A stretch of 64,000 bases of DNA from Candidatus Methylomirabilota bacterium (GTDB lineage Bacteria > Methylomirabilota > Methylomirabilia > Methylomirabilales > Methylomirabilaceae): assembly GCA_016207095.1 (NCBI GenBank), contig JACQQF010000070.1, forward strand, positions 1 to 64,000, written 5' to 3'. Each line of letters opens with the position of its first letter. Positions within the stretch are counted from its first letter, which is position 1. A program made the translations under genes and the position numbers. The notes beneath the pieces were generated by a model. The model was given only the letters and a program-made list of their open reading frames with translations, did no database searches and was not told the origin of the DNA. Shown one piece after another: positions 38,793-48,685 of the stretch.

Positions 38793-40499
38793 GTGGGATC
38801 CCAGCAACTCGGCCAGATGCTCTTGACGGCCAACCTGATCACCCCCAAGCAATTGGAGCGCGCCCTCGCCCAACAGAAGACCTTAGGGGGGCGGATCGGG
38901 TCGCATCTCGCCAAGCTCGGCTATATCAGTGAGGAGGAGATCTCGTCCTTCCTCAGCCGCCAGTACGGTGTTCCGGCTGCGGACCTTTCGAACATCAAGA
39001 TCGACCCCGCTCTCACCAAGCTTGTTCCCGCTGAACTCGCTGATAAACATTCGCTGATCCCACTGAGCCGAGCCGGGAGCGTCCTCACGGTCGCCATGGC
39101 GAACCCGTCCGATATCTTTGCCATCGATGATGTCAAATTCGTGACGGGTTACAACGTCAAGCCGATGGTTGCCCCGGAGTCCTCGATCCGGAATGCCCTC
39201 AATAAGCACTACGAGACGGCCGGCCGTGCCCGGACCTCGGTCAAAGACGTCCAGCAACAAGAACAGCCGGCGGCTGATAGGGATCAGCTGGAAGTCGGGG
39301 AAGTTAACCTGGCGGAGCTGTATCAAGCCACCGAAGACTCGCCGGTGGTCAAGCTGGTCAATCTCGTTCTGATCGACGCCATCAAGAAGGGCGCCTCAGA
39401 CATCCACCTGGAGCCGTACGAGAAGGGGTTTCGCATCCGCTTTAGGGTTGACGGCGTTCTCTACGAGGCCATGTCGCCGTTGCCATCGCTGCATGCTGCC
39501 GTAAGCTCCCGCGTGAAGATCATGGCGCGGATGGACATCGCCGAGCGGCGCATGCCCCAGGACGGTCGGATCAAGGTCAAGCTGGGGCAGCGGGAGCTCG
39601 ATCTTCGGATCTCCACAGTCCCGACGCTCTTCGGGGAGAAGGTGGTCATGCGGTTGCTGAACCGCTCGAGCCTCGAATTGGACATGGCCAAGCTCGGCTT
39701 CGAGCCGCAGGCCCTCACCACATTCGAGAAGGCGATTCTCGCCCCATATGGGATGATCCTGGTGACCGGCCCGACCGGCAGCGGGAAGACGACCACCCTC
39801 TATTCGGCGCTGACGCGCCTCAACCGCGCCGAGACCAACATCATGACCGCGGAAGATCCGGTCGAGTACAATCTTGCCGGGATCAACCAGGTCCAGGCCA
39901 AACCGGATATCGGTTTGAACTTCCCGGCCCTGCTCAGGTCGTTTCTCCGACAGGATCCTGACATCATCATGGTAGGGGAGATACGTGACTACGATACCGC
40001 CGAGATCGCGATCAAGGCCGCCCTCACCGGTCACCTTGTGCTGAGCACCCTGCATACGAATGACGCCCCGAGCACGGTGAGCCGGCTCATCAGCATGGGT
40101 ATCCCCCCGTATCTGGTCGCTGCTTCTCTCCACCTAGTCCTTGCCCAAAGGCTGGTGCGTCGGGTCTGCGTTGAGTGCCGTCAGGAGGTCACGGTCCCCG
40201 CTGTGGCCTTGCAGGATATCGGGTTCACTGAAGCGGAGGCCAAGGTGCTGATCTGCTATCGCGGCAAGGGGTGCATGGCCTGTAGTGACACCGGCTATCG
40301 AGGCAGGATCGCCCTCTTCGAGGTCATGCTGCTCAACGAGGAGATCCGAGAGGCGATCCTGCGTGGCGCTTCCGCCGTCGAGCTCCGTGAGTTGGGGCAC
40401 AACCATGGGATGATAACCCTGCGGGAGAGCGGATTGCAGAAGATGCGGGACGGCGTCACGACGCTCGACGAGGTCGCGCGGGTCACCAGCCTCTTTTAA
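38793..40499 (+). CDS. pilB: type IV pilus assembly ATPase PilB
   Basis: T2SSE N-domain, Walker A 'GPTGSGKTTTLYSAL', 'DIIMVGEIRDYDTAEIAIKAALTGHLVLSTLHTNDAPSTVSRL', Cys-rich C-terminal motif. Confidence 0.95.
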   Translation: MGSQQLGQMLLTANLITPKQLERALAQQKTLGGRIGSHLAKLGYISEEEISSFLSRQYGVPAADLSNIKIDPALTKLVPAELADKHSLIPLSRAGSVLTVAMANPSDIFAIDDVKFVTGYNVKPMVAPESSIRNALNKHYETAGRARTSVKDVQQQEQPAADRDQLEVGEVNLAELYQATEDSPVVKLVNLVLIDAIKKGASDIHLEPYEKGFRIRFRVDGVLYEAMSPLPSLHAAVSSRVKIMARMDIAERRMPQDGRIKVKLGQRELDLRISTVPTLFGEKVVMRLLNRSSLELDMAKLGFEPQALTTFEKAILAPYGMILVTGPTGSGKTTTLYSALTRLNRAETNIMTAEDPVEYNLAGINQVQAKPDIGLNFPALLRSFLRQDPDIIMVGEIRDYDTAEIAIKAALTGHLVLSTLHTNDAPSTVSRLISMGIPPYLVAASLHLVLAQRLVRRVCVECRQEVTVPAVALQDIGFTEAEAKVLICYRGKGCMACSDTGYRGRIALFEVMLLNEEIREAILRGASAVELRELGHNHGMITLRESGLQKMRDGVTTLDEVARVTSLF

Positions 40500-40502
40500 T
40501 GA

Positions 40503-40565
40503 CCATCAGCGTTCAGCCATCGGCGGTCAGCAGGCGTGCGGCTGTTAGCTGATTGCTGAGCGCTC
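40503..40565. repeat. heptamer hairpin array (CAGCNNT family)
   Basis: ccatcag cgttcag ccatcgg cggtcag ... gctgatt gctgagc gctc. Confidence 0.75.
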
Positions 40566-40579
40566 ACCTTGAGGTGCGC

Positions 40580-41656
40580 ATGAATCTGCACGAGATGTTG
40601 AAGGAGATGGTGGACCGGGGCGCTTCCGATCTTCATCTCACCACCGGTGCCCCCCCCACGCTCCGTCTGCACGGCCTGATGTTGCCGCTTGGCGAATCTC
40701 CCCTGACTCAGGCGGAAACCAAAAGCCTGGCCTACAGTGTCCTGACTGATGCCCAGAAGCAGAAATTCGAAGAAGAGAAGGAGCTCGATCTGTCCTTCGG
40801 GATCAAAGGTCTCAGTCGCTTCCGGGCCAATGTCTACGTTCAGCGCGGAGCTGTGGGGATCGCGATCCGAACGATCCCGTACGCCATTCGCACCTTCGAA
40901 GAATTGGGCCTTCCCAAGGGTGTGGCCGATCTCTGCGAGAAGCCAAAAGGCCTGATCCTCGTGACAGGTCCGACCGGGTCAGGGAAATCGACGACACTTG
41001 CCACGATGATCGACAAGATCAACTCCGAGCGACATGAGCACATCGTGACGATCGAAGACCCCATCGAGTTCATGCACTCGAATAAGCAGTGCATTGTCAA
41101 CCAGCGGGAGCTGCACTCCGACACGCGATCGTTCTCGGAGGCGCTCAGGCGCGTCTTGAGACAAGATCCTGACAAGGTCCTCATCGGAGAGATGCGGGAT
41201 CCGGAGACGATTCAGACGGCGCTCACCATCGCCGAGACGGGGCACCTGACGTTTGCGACGCTCCACACCAACTCGTGCGTGGAAAGCATTAACCGCATCA
41301 TCGACGTCTTTTCTCCTCACCAGCAGTCGCAGGTCCGCGCCCAGCTCTCGCTCGTTTTGGAAGGGGTGCTGTGCCAGGCGCTCATCCCCAGAAGCGATGG
41401 CCAGGGGCGTGTGCTGGCCTTGGAAATCATGATCCCGAACCCTGCCATCCGTAATCTGATCCGCGAAGACAAGGTCCACCAGATCTACTCGGCCATGCAA
41501 ACCGGCCAGGAGAAGTTCGGAATGCAGACCATGAACCAGTCGCTCCTCGCTCACCATTTGAGGAGGACCATCACGCTCGAGGAGGCGATTCGAAGGAGCA
41601 CGATGCCGGACGAGCTGATGCAGATGATCCAGCGGGCCCAGAAGACGAGGGTATAG
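40580..41656 (+). CDS. pilT: type IV pilus twitching ATPase PilT
   Basis: 'GASDLHLTTGAPPTLRLHG', 'GPTGSGKSTTLATMID', 'LIGEMRDPETIQTALTIAETGHLTFATLHTNS'. Confidence 0.95.
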   Translation: MNLHEMLKEMVDRGASDLHLTTGAPPTLRLHGLMLPLGESPLTQAETKSLAYSVLTDAQKQKFEEEKELDLSFGIKGLSRFRANVYVQRGAVGIAIRTIPYAIRTFEELGLPKGVADLCEKPKGLILVTGPTGSGKSTTLATMIDKINSERHEHIVTIEDPIEFMHSNKQCIVNQRELHSDTRSFSEALRRVLRQDPDKVLIGEMRDPETIQTALTIAETGHLTFATLHTNSCVESINRIIDVFSPHQQSQVRAQLSLVLEGVLCQALIPRSDGQGRVLALEIMIPNPAIRNLIREDKVHQIYSAMQTGQEKFGMQTMNQSLLAHHLRRTITLEEAIRRSTMPDELMQMIQRAQKTRV

Positions 41657-41675
41657 GTATAAGCTAGAGTGCAAA

Positions 41676-41743
41676 GGGTATAGGGTAGAGGGTATAGGGT
41701 TAAGTAGAAGAGAGGGCTTCTATACCCTAACCCCTAAACCCTG
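41676..41743. repeat. heptamer hairpin array (GGGTATA/TATACCC family)
   Basis: gggtata gggtaga gggtata gggttaa ... tataccc taacccc taaaccc. Confidence 0.85.
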
Positions 41744-41758
41744 CCTTAGAGGGAAACG

Positions 41759-42970
41759 ATGCCGGTCTTTTCGTATCGGGGGCGAGCGAGGGGCGGCCGG
41801 ATGGTGACCGGACAGATGGAGGCCAGCACTCCACAGGCCTTGGCGGCCCAACTGCGCGAGCAGCGCATCATGGCGACCTCCGTCATGGAGAGGCCCGAGC
41901 CGGTCCGTTTGAAGATTACCGGATTCGGCGGAAAGGTGAAAGATAAGGAGCTGACGGTTTTCACCCGCCAGATTGCCACCATGCTCAACGCCGGGCTTCC
42001 CTTGGTCCAGTCTCTGGAGGTTCTCGCGTCCCAACAGCCGAATAAACAGTTTAAGAAGGTCCTGACCAAGATCAGGGAGGATGTGGAAGGGGGCTCGACC
42101 TTTGCGGCCTCCATCAAGCGACACCCGGCGGTATTCACCTCCCTGTACATGAGCATGGTCGAGGCGGGAGAGGCGGGTGGGTTCCTCGACACCATCTTGA
42201 ACCGCCTGGCGGGGTACATTGAAAAGACCATGGCCCTTCGCCGAAAGGTGAAGGGTGCGCTGATCTATCCGGTGACCATCATTACGGTCGCTGTTGCGAT
42301 CGTGATCTTTCTGTTGATCTTCGTGATCCCGACCTTCAAGACCCTGTTCGAAGGGTTCGGCGTGGCGCTACCACTGCCAACCCGCATCGTCCTCGATCTG
42401 AGTCGCCTGGTCAAAACGCATATCGTGACCGGTCTCGGCGCGTTCGTCGGCACCGTCTTCGGACTTCGGTTTTACTACAGGACTGAGAAGGGGAAGAAGG
42501 TCATCGATTCGCTGCTGCTGCGGTTTCCGATCATCGGGCCACTCATTCGGAAGGTGTCGGTCGCCAAGTTTACGCGCACGTTGGGGACGCTGATCTCAAG
42601 CGGGGTGCCCATACTGGATGGGTTGAATATCACGGCGAAGGTTGCCGGCAATAAGGTTGTGGAAGAGGCGATTCTCAAGACCCGCTCCAGCATTGCCGAA
42701 GGGAAGACGATCGCCGACCCCTTAGGGGCGTCCGGGATCTTTCCCCCCATGGTGGTGCAGATGATCAGCGTCGGAGAACAGACCGGGGCCCTCGATACCA
42801 TGCTGGCGAAGATCGCGGACTTCTACGACGCCGAGGTGGACCAGGCCGTCGCGAACCTGACCACCCTGCTCGAGCCGCTTATGATCGTCTTCCTTGGGGT
42901 GGTGGTCGGCGGCGTTATCATCGCGATGTACCTGCCCATCTTCAAGCTGGTCACGGTGGTGGGTCGCTGA
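41759..42970 (+). CDS. pilC: type IV pilus inner membrane platform protein PilC
   Basis: 'FTRQIATMLNAGLPLVQSLEVLASQ', 'KFTRTLGTLISSGVPILDGLNI'. Confidence 0.95.
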   Translation: MPVFSYRGRARGGRMVTGQMEASTPQALAAQLREQRIMATSVMERPEPVRLKITGFGGKVKDKELTVFTRQIATMLNAGLPLVQSLEVLASQQPNKQFKKVLTKIREDVEGGSTFAASIKRHPAVFTSLYMSMVEAGEAGGFLDTILNRLAGYIEKTMALRRKVKGALIYPVTIITVAVAIVIFLLIFVIPTFKTLFEGFGVALPLPTRIVLDLSRLVKTHIVTGLGAFVGTVFGLRFYYRTEKGKKVIDSLLLRFPIIGPLIRKVSVAKFTRTLGTLISSGVPILDGLNITAKVAGNKVVEEAILKTRSSIAEGKTIADPLGASGIFPPMVVQMISVGEQTGALDTMLAKIADFYDAEVDQAVANLTTLLEPLMIVFLGVVVGGVIIAMYLPIFKLVTVVGR

Positions 42971-43003
42971 AGGCCGACCGTGCCGGGCCAATCTTAGGGG
43001 TGA

Positions 43004-44710
43004 ATGGTTGGAGGCACATTAGTGTCGGACGCCGATACCAATCGCCCGATCGAGGATGTGGCGCTGGGTGAACGGATCAAGCGGCTGATCGGCCTCCGCC
43101 TCCTGATCGCCTTCCTCTTTTTAGGCGGGGCGTCTATCCTGGCCAGTCGGGAGAGCCCCCCTTTCGCGCTGACCCCCCTCTTCGTCCTCGTGGCCTGCAC
43201 CTGCCTTTTGAGCATCCTGTATCTTCTCCTTTTGAGAGGTATCCGGCAGATCAGAGCGCTGTGCGGTCTCCAGCTCTGGATCGACTCATTGCTCGTCACC
43301 GCCCTCGTCCACTATACAGGTGGAATCGATAGTCTCTTTGCGTTCGTCTACATCTTCCCCATCCTTGCGGCGGTCATCCTTCTCTCTCGCCGGTCCAGCC
43401 TGCTGTTGGCTGCCGGGAGCAGCATCCTGTACGGAGCGCTGATCAATATCCAGCTGCATGGCCTCATGCAACGGGCGCAGTTTCTCTCGGCGGCAGGCAT
43501 TACGCACGATCCCTGGTACGCGATCTTCCAGACCTTCGTCAACAGCGTCGCGTTTTTTCTTGAGGCAATTTTAGGGAGCAACCTAGCCGAGCGGCTCAAA
43601 GAGGCAGGCCGCGAGTTGGAACAACAGCGCGCCGACCTGCGCAACCTCCGAACGCTGCACCAAGACATCGTGGCGAATATCCCCAGCGGGATCGTGACCC
43701 TGGACCTCAAAGGCCGGATCGTTTCGGTTAACCTGAGCGCGGAGAAGATCATTGGCCTGACGGCCGATGAGATGCGAGACACGAGCTGGCGAGACACCCC
43801 TTTTCGAGAGATCAAGCCGCTCGGAGCGCTTTTCTCCACATCCACGCCTCACTTCAGTGGGCTCTCGCAGGAGTTTCAGATCCGACGCCCAGATGGCCGC
43901 ACCAGCCTGATCGGGATTAATTTCACTCCCTTGAAAACCTCAGATGGCTTGACCTTGGGCCTCGTAGGCATCTTTCAGGACTTGACGGAGCGCAGGCAGA
44001 TCGAGGCCAGGCTTCGTCAAGCCGACCGTCTCGCAGCGGTGGGACAACTGGCGGCAGGGCTGGCCCACGAAGTCCGGAACCCGTTGGCCACGATCAGCGG
44101 AGCGATTCAGCTCGTGAAGGAAGAAGGGGCTGCGCGGCCTCAACTGCTTGACATCGTTCTTCGCGAGACCGATCGTCTGAAACTTGTGACAGGGCGGTTC
44201 CTGGATTTCGCAAGGCCAAGGCAGGCCCCGGAGAAGCAGTGCGATCTTGTTTCGCTCCTCCGAGAGATGGTCTCGCTGCTGGAAAAAAGTTGCGATGGCA
44301 CGAGCACCGTGACCTTTTCATTTCAGTGTGAGGCTGAGCCCATCATGGTTGCGGCCGACCCAGATCAGATGAAGCAAGTCCTCTGGAACCTTGGCCTCAA
44401 CGCGATTCAAGCGATGCCGGGAGGGGGGCGACTCACGTTTGCCATCCGCCGCCGCGTGTCCGACAACGGCGCAGGGTGGGCGGCGGTCGAGTTGACGGAT
44501 ACAGGGCCGGGGATCCCGCCGGGCGAGGTGGATCGCATCTTCGATCCGTTCTATACGACCAAGTCGGGTGGGACAGGTCTTGGCCTCGCCATCGCGCAGA
44601 AGATCATCGACAATCTCGGCGGGAGGATCGAGGTGGTCAGCAGAGAGGGAGACGGGGCGACCTTCACGGTCTACCTCAAACAGGCCCCGGGTGAGGCGCG
44701 TTCAGGCTGA
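43004..44710 (+). CDS. pilS: membrane sensor histidine kinase PilS
   Basis: N-terminal TMs, PAS, 'GQLAAGLAHEVRNPLATISGAIQLV', 'GGTGLGLAIAQKIIDNLGG'. Confidence 0.85.
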   Translation: MVGGTLVSDADTNRPIEDVALGERIKRLIGLRLLIAFLFLGGASILASRESPPFALTPLFVLVACTCLLSILYLLLLRGIRQIRALCGLQLWIDSLLVTALVHYTGGIDSLFAFVYIFPILAAVILLSRRSSLLLAAGSSILYGALINIQLHGLMQRAQFLSAAGITHDPWYAIFQTFVNSVAFFLEAILGSNLAERLKEAGRELEQQRADLRNLRTLHQDIVANIPSGIVTLDLKGRIVSVNLSAEKIIGLTADEMRDTSWRDTPFREIKPLGALFSTSTPHFSGLSQEFQIRRPDGRTSLIGINFTPLKTSDGLTLGLVGIFQDLTERRQIEARLRQADRLAAVGQLAAGLAHEVRNPLATISGAIQLVKEEGAARPQLLDIVLRETDRLKLVTGRFLDFARPRQAPEKQCDLVSLLREMVSLLEKSCDGTSTVTFSFQCEAEPIMVAADPDQMKQVLWNLGLNAIQAMPGGGRLTFAIRRRVSDNGAGWAAVELTDTGPGIPPGEVDRIFDPFYTTKSGGTGLGLAIAQKIIDNLGGRIEVVSREGDGATFTVYLKQAPGEARSG

Positions 44711-44724
44711 CGCGCACAGAGAGT

Positions 44725-46122
44725 GTGATGGGCAAGGTACTGGTTGTCGATGACGAGCCGGCGATGCGAGAATTCCTGACCGTGCTCCTGGAGAAACAGG
44801 GACATCGTGTCATCACGGCCGCTGAGGGTGAGCAGGCGCTTCAACTCGTCGCGGAACACACGCCTGATCTCGTGATCTCGGATCTTCGGATGCCGAATGT
44901 GGATGGGATCGGCCTGCTGGCCGGAATCCGTAAACAGCACCCCGAATTGCCTGTGATCCTGGTCACTGCATACGCCTCCTCGGATTCCACCATACAAGCC
45001 ATGCGATTGGGCGCCGACGACTACATCACGAAGCCGTTCCGGATCGAGGAGATCCGGTTGGTGGTGGAAAAGGCCTTGGCGAGGCGCAAGAGGCGACATC
45101 AGGATCAGACCAGCCAGCCAGCGGTCCAGGAGGCGCCGCAGCTCGAGGGGATGATCGGGCGAAGCCCGAAGATGATCGAGCTGTATAAGCTGATCAGCAA
45201 GATCGCCGGGCTGGACAGTACCGTCCTGATCACCGGGGAGAGTGGGACAGGGAAGGAGCTGGTAGCGAGAACCATCCATTGCGCAAGTCCCAGGGCCGAT
45301 CGCCCGTTTCTCGCCATCAATTGCGGAGGCATTCCGGAAGGGCTGTTGGAAAGCGAGTTGTTCGGGCACGTCAAAGGGGCGTTCACGGGGGCCGTGTCAC
45401 ACAAGGTGGGGCTTTTCGAGGTCGCCCATGGCGGGACGGTCCTTTTGGACGAGATCGCAGAGATGAGTCCGGGCCTCCAGGTGAAGCTGCTTCGATTCCT
45501 CCAGTGGCGAAGCCTCAGGCGGGTAGGGGGCACAGAGGACCTGGAGGTGGACGTCCGGCTCATCGCGGCCACGAACAAGGATCTCGCCAAGGTGATCGCC
45601 GACGGGGGCTTTCGTGAGGATCTTTATTATCGGTTGAACGTCATCCCCATCCATGTCCCGCCCCTGCGCGAGCGAAAGGAAGACATCCCCTTGCTGGCAC
45701 ATAGCCTCTTAACCCAGTTCTCCCTTCGGCAACAGAGAGGGCCCGCGTCGATCTCTCAAGAGGTCATGGAGGCCCTGATCGGGTATGCCTGGCCAGGCAA
45801 TGTCAGGGAGCTGGAGAATGCGATAGAACGGGCCGTGGCCCTCGAAACGACCGACCAGTTGACGTCGGCAATCCTTCCATTACAGATCAGGAAAGGAGAC
45901 GATGGGGGTGGGCAGCCAGGGCGGGTGACCGTCGCCCTTCCGCCGGAAGGGATCGAGTTGGAAGCGACCGTCTCCAACGTCGAAAAGGATTTGATGTTTC
46001 AAGCGCTGGAGCGTTCGGGATGGGTTCAAAAACGCGCTGCCGAACTGCTCCAGATCAGCCTTCGCTCCTTCCGCCACAAGGCGAAAAAGTACGGGATCAA
46101 AAAGGCCGGGCGTGGCGTCTAA
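44725..46122 (+). CDS. pilR: NtrC-family sigma-54 response regulator PilR
   Basis: receiver, 'GESGTGKELVARTIH', 'ESELFGHVKGAFTGA', C-terminal Fis-type HTH. Confidence 0.9.
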   Translation: MMGKVLVVDDEPAMREFLTVLLEKQGHRVITAAEGEQALQLVAEHTPDLVISDLRMPNVDGIGLLAGIRKQHPELPVILVTAYASSDSTIQAMRLGADDYITKPFRIEEIRLVVEKALARRKRRHQDQTSQPAVQEAPQLEGMIGRSPKMIELYKLISKIAGLDSTVLITGESGTGKELVARTIHCASPRADRPFLAINCGGIPEGLLESELFGHVKGAFTGAVSHKVGLFEVAHGGTVLLDEIAEMSPGLQVKLLRFLQWRSLRRVGGTEDLEVDVRLIAATNKDLAKVIADGGFREDLYYRLNVIPIHVPPLRERKEDIPLLAHSLLTQFSLRQQRGPASISQEVMEALIGYAWPGNVRELENAIERAVALETTDQLTSAILPLQIRKGDDGGGQPGRVTVALPPEGIELEATVSNVEKDLMFQALERSGWVQKRAAELLQISLRSFRHKAKKYGIKKAGRGV

Positions 46123-46141
46123 GACCTCCTCCTGAACCGCG

Positions 46142-48406
46142 GTGGATTCGGCAGTCCGTAGTAGACCCTCTCCACTTCACTGGATCATTTCCTGGGGTCT
46201 TCTCTGCCTTCTGATGACCCTGCCGTTATCGGATGGCGGCAGAACCTCATTTGCCAGGGCGATGCTGACAGCCGGTGTTTTCTCCCTCCTCGCCCTGCAA
46301 CTCATCAGCGACGAGGGTCACGTATCGATAAAGAGGCTTCCCCTTCGGTGGCTAGCTCTCGCCGGGCTCCTCACGGTGTCCTCGTGCCTCGTGTCGATCT
46401 TCAAGGATCTCAGTGTGAAGGAAGCCCTGACACTGTGGAGCATCATTGCCGGGTCCATCCTGGCCGGTCATGTCGCCGTGCAGGGCCATCGTCGGGCGCT
46501 CATTGTCACAATCCTGGCGAGCGGGGTTCTCGTCACCCTCCTCGCGGTCCCATCCTATCTGGCCGCTCCCGCGGACTCGACGGCGGCGGTGGCCCTCTCA
46601 GGCTCGTTCCATTACCCCAATGGCCTCGGGAGCTTTCTCCTGCTGATCGTTTTCCTGCCTTGCGCATTTCTCTTCCACGGGGGAACGCGGTTGGCGTCAG
46701 TCGCCTCGGCCTGTGCGCTCGGGGTTCTTGGCGCCGCCTTGATCCTCACACATTCTCGAGGGGTGTGGGCGTCCGGGCTGATTGCCCTGATCTGTTGGAC
46801 GGTGGTTGAACGGAAACTTATCTGGGCTCACCGCCGAAGAATAGCCCTGGCGGCATTCCTGATCACCAGCCTCGTCGTTATGGCGTCCCGCCGGCCTGCG
46901 GATATCGCGCCTCGTTTGGCTTCTCTGACCGCGGCAACATCCAAGAAGACCGAAGACCCATCCTTTCAGTGGCGGCGGGATATCTATGGCTGGACCCTCG
47001 ACATCATTAAGGATCACCCCTTGATGGGTACGGGGATCGGCACATTTTCGATCGCCATCAAGCTGTATCAGCGCGCTCCCTACATCACGAGTCTGTATGC
47101 TCACAGCCACTACCTCCAGACCGCAGCAGAGATGGGGCTCCCGGCCCTTTTTGGACTCCTGCTGTTCCTTGGCTTCCTTGTCAGACAAGGGTGGAAGATT
47201 CTCGCGGCACTGGAACCGAAAAGCCGCGAAAGGAGCCTGGCCGCCGGCCTCGCCGCAGGACTCTTGGGTTCTTCGCTGCATGCTGCCATAGACCTCGGCT
47301 GGAGCTATCCCGCGGTCGCCCTGGTATTTGGCGTGGAAGCAACCATGCTATTCAGTCTGACCCCGCAATCCTTCATGCCTAGAGACCGCGGCGTTCAGGC
47401 CGCAGCAAGGCCTTCAGCGATGCGGTCCATCCTGCTCTCATTCTGTCTCGTGATGGCGGTCCTCGCGGGCTCACGCTACTATGCTGAGGTGTTCCGGAAT
47501 GAAGGCAACCTGGCGCTTGATAGTGGAGAGTATGATCGCGCCGTCCGGGCTTTTCGCTGGTCCTCTCGTTTGAATCCGCTCTTTTACTCGCCGCGCCAGC
47601 GGATGGCTTTGGCGTACGCTGCCCAGGGTGATCGACGGAACAGCCAGCGAGAGGCAGAGGCTGCCTTCCGCCTTAACTCGTTCGATGGGGACTCGTTCCA
47701 TGCCTTGGCCCGAATCCATCGGCAGGCAGGCCAAGATGGAAAGGCAGAATCGGAATTTCTTTCCGCCGTTACACTTCAGCCCTATACCCGCCCGATTTTC
47801 TATTATGACCTCGCCGAATTGTCTCTGGCGCTGGGAAAGATGGCCGAGGCCCAAGCTTGGTTAAAGAGAGGGACCGAGATTTTTAGACCGGAAATCGTGA
47901 CACGACCCCTCAATCGGTGTCTCGCGCCAGGAGACCGTTACATTTTAGCCGGGATGTATCGCCGGATGGCGGAGATATGGCGCAGCGAGTGGGGGATCTC
48001 GGAGGGGAAACGAGCCGAGGAGGTTGCCGTGAGGCTCGCCAGGCCAGCGACGGAGGAGATATGCTTTCGTGGGATGAAGGGGCCGTTTCTTGCGCCGGAA
48101 TCGACCATTGTGGCCTATTGGGAGTCGAGGAGTAAGAGAGATTGGCCACGCGTCATTGCCACCTTCGCCCGGGAGGCGGATGAACGGTTCAAGAGCGAGT
48201 CCCTGACGAGCTTGCCTTCTGATGTTGTGACTGTCGAGGTAGATTGGATCGTCCGTTTGGACGGAAATGAAAATGCGGCGAAGGTGGGCTACGAGGTCAA
48301 GCTCTTGACGGACGGCGCTCAAGTAAGAAGGGTGGCGTTCACGGATAGCCTGGTGGTGGAACGTGCCGGCTGGCGTCTCATCCAGAGGGAGATCGGTTTG
48401 AACTGA
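46142..48406 (+). CDS. O-antigen ligase/polymerase-like (Wzy_C/WaaL/PglL type) membrane protein with TPR-like C-terminus
   Basis: many TMs; 'MGTGIGTFSIAIKLYQRAPYITSLYAHSHYLQTAAEMGLPALFGLLLFLGF'; soluble C-terminal repeats. Confidence 0.75.
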   Translation: MDSAVRSRPSPLHWIISWGLLCLLMTLPLSDGGRTSFARAMLTAGVFSLLALQLISDEGHVSIKRLPLRWLALAGLLTVSSCLVSIFKDLSVKEALTLWSIIAGSILAGHVAVQGHRRALIVTILASGVLVTLLAVPSYLAAPADSTAAVALSGSFHYPNGLGSFLLLIVFLPCAFLFHGGTRLASVASACALGVLGAALILTHSRGVWASGLIALICWTVVERKLIWAHRRRIALAAFLITSLVVMASRRPADIAPRLASLTAATSKKTEDPSFQWRRDIYGWTLDIIKDHPLMGTGIGTFSIAIKLYQRAPYITSLYAHSHYLQTAAEMGLPALFGLLLFLGFLVRQGWKILAALEPKSRERSLAAGLAAGLLGSSLHAAIDLGWSYPAVALVFGVEATMLFSLTPQSFMPRDRGVQAAARPSAMRSILLSFCLVMAVLAGSRYYAEVFRNEGNLALDSGEYDRAVRAFRWSSRLNPLFYSPRQRMALAYAAQGDRRNSQREAEAAFRLNSFDGDSFHALARIHRQAGQDGKAESEFLSAVTLQPYTRPIFYYDLAELSLALGKMAEAQAWLKRGTEIFRPEIVTRPLNRCLAPGDRYILAGMYRRMAEIWRSEWGISEGKRAEEVAVRLARPATEEICFRGMKGPFLAPESTIVAYWESRSKRDWPRVIATFAREADERFKSESLTSLPSDVVTVEVDWIVRLDGNENAAKVGYEVKLLTDGAQVRRVAFTDSLVVERAGWRLIQREIGLN

Positions 48407-48440
48407 CAGAATTTGTCACATAGGCTTCAAAAATCTGTCA
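48404..48440 (+). promoter_or_regulatory. TGACA/TGTCA site cluster (candidate PilR boxes)
   Basis: TGACAgaattTGTCA at 48404-48418 and TGTCA at 48436-48440. Confidence 0.35.
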
Positions 48441-48595
48441 CTGGTTGGGAGTACATTGTGGGAAATCTCTGAATTAAACAAGGCCTATTCCACCGATCTC
48501 GAGATGACGATGATGGCTGTAACTACCGGACAAAAAAGAGAAATACTAGATTCTCTCGCGGAGGGACCGGGTCATCTTCTCCGGTGCAAATATAT

Positions 48596-48611
48596 TGGCA
48601 TTGATCTTGCC
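48596..48611 (+). promoter_or_regulatory. putative sigma-54 (-24/-12) promoter for pilA
   Basis: TTGGCATTGATCTTGC; GG (48597-8) and GC (48609-10) separated by 10 nt. Confidence 0.6.
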
Positions 48612-48685
48612 CATTACGTGTGCTGGGATTGCTCAAAGAAGGCGCTTTCTGCAGCCTTCGATACTGGTAAAAGGAGGAGCCAACA

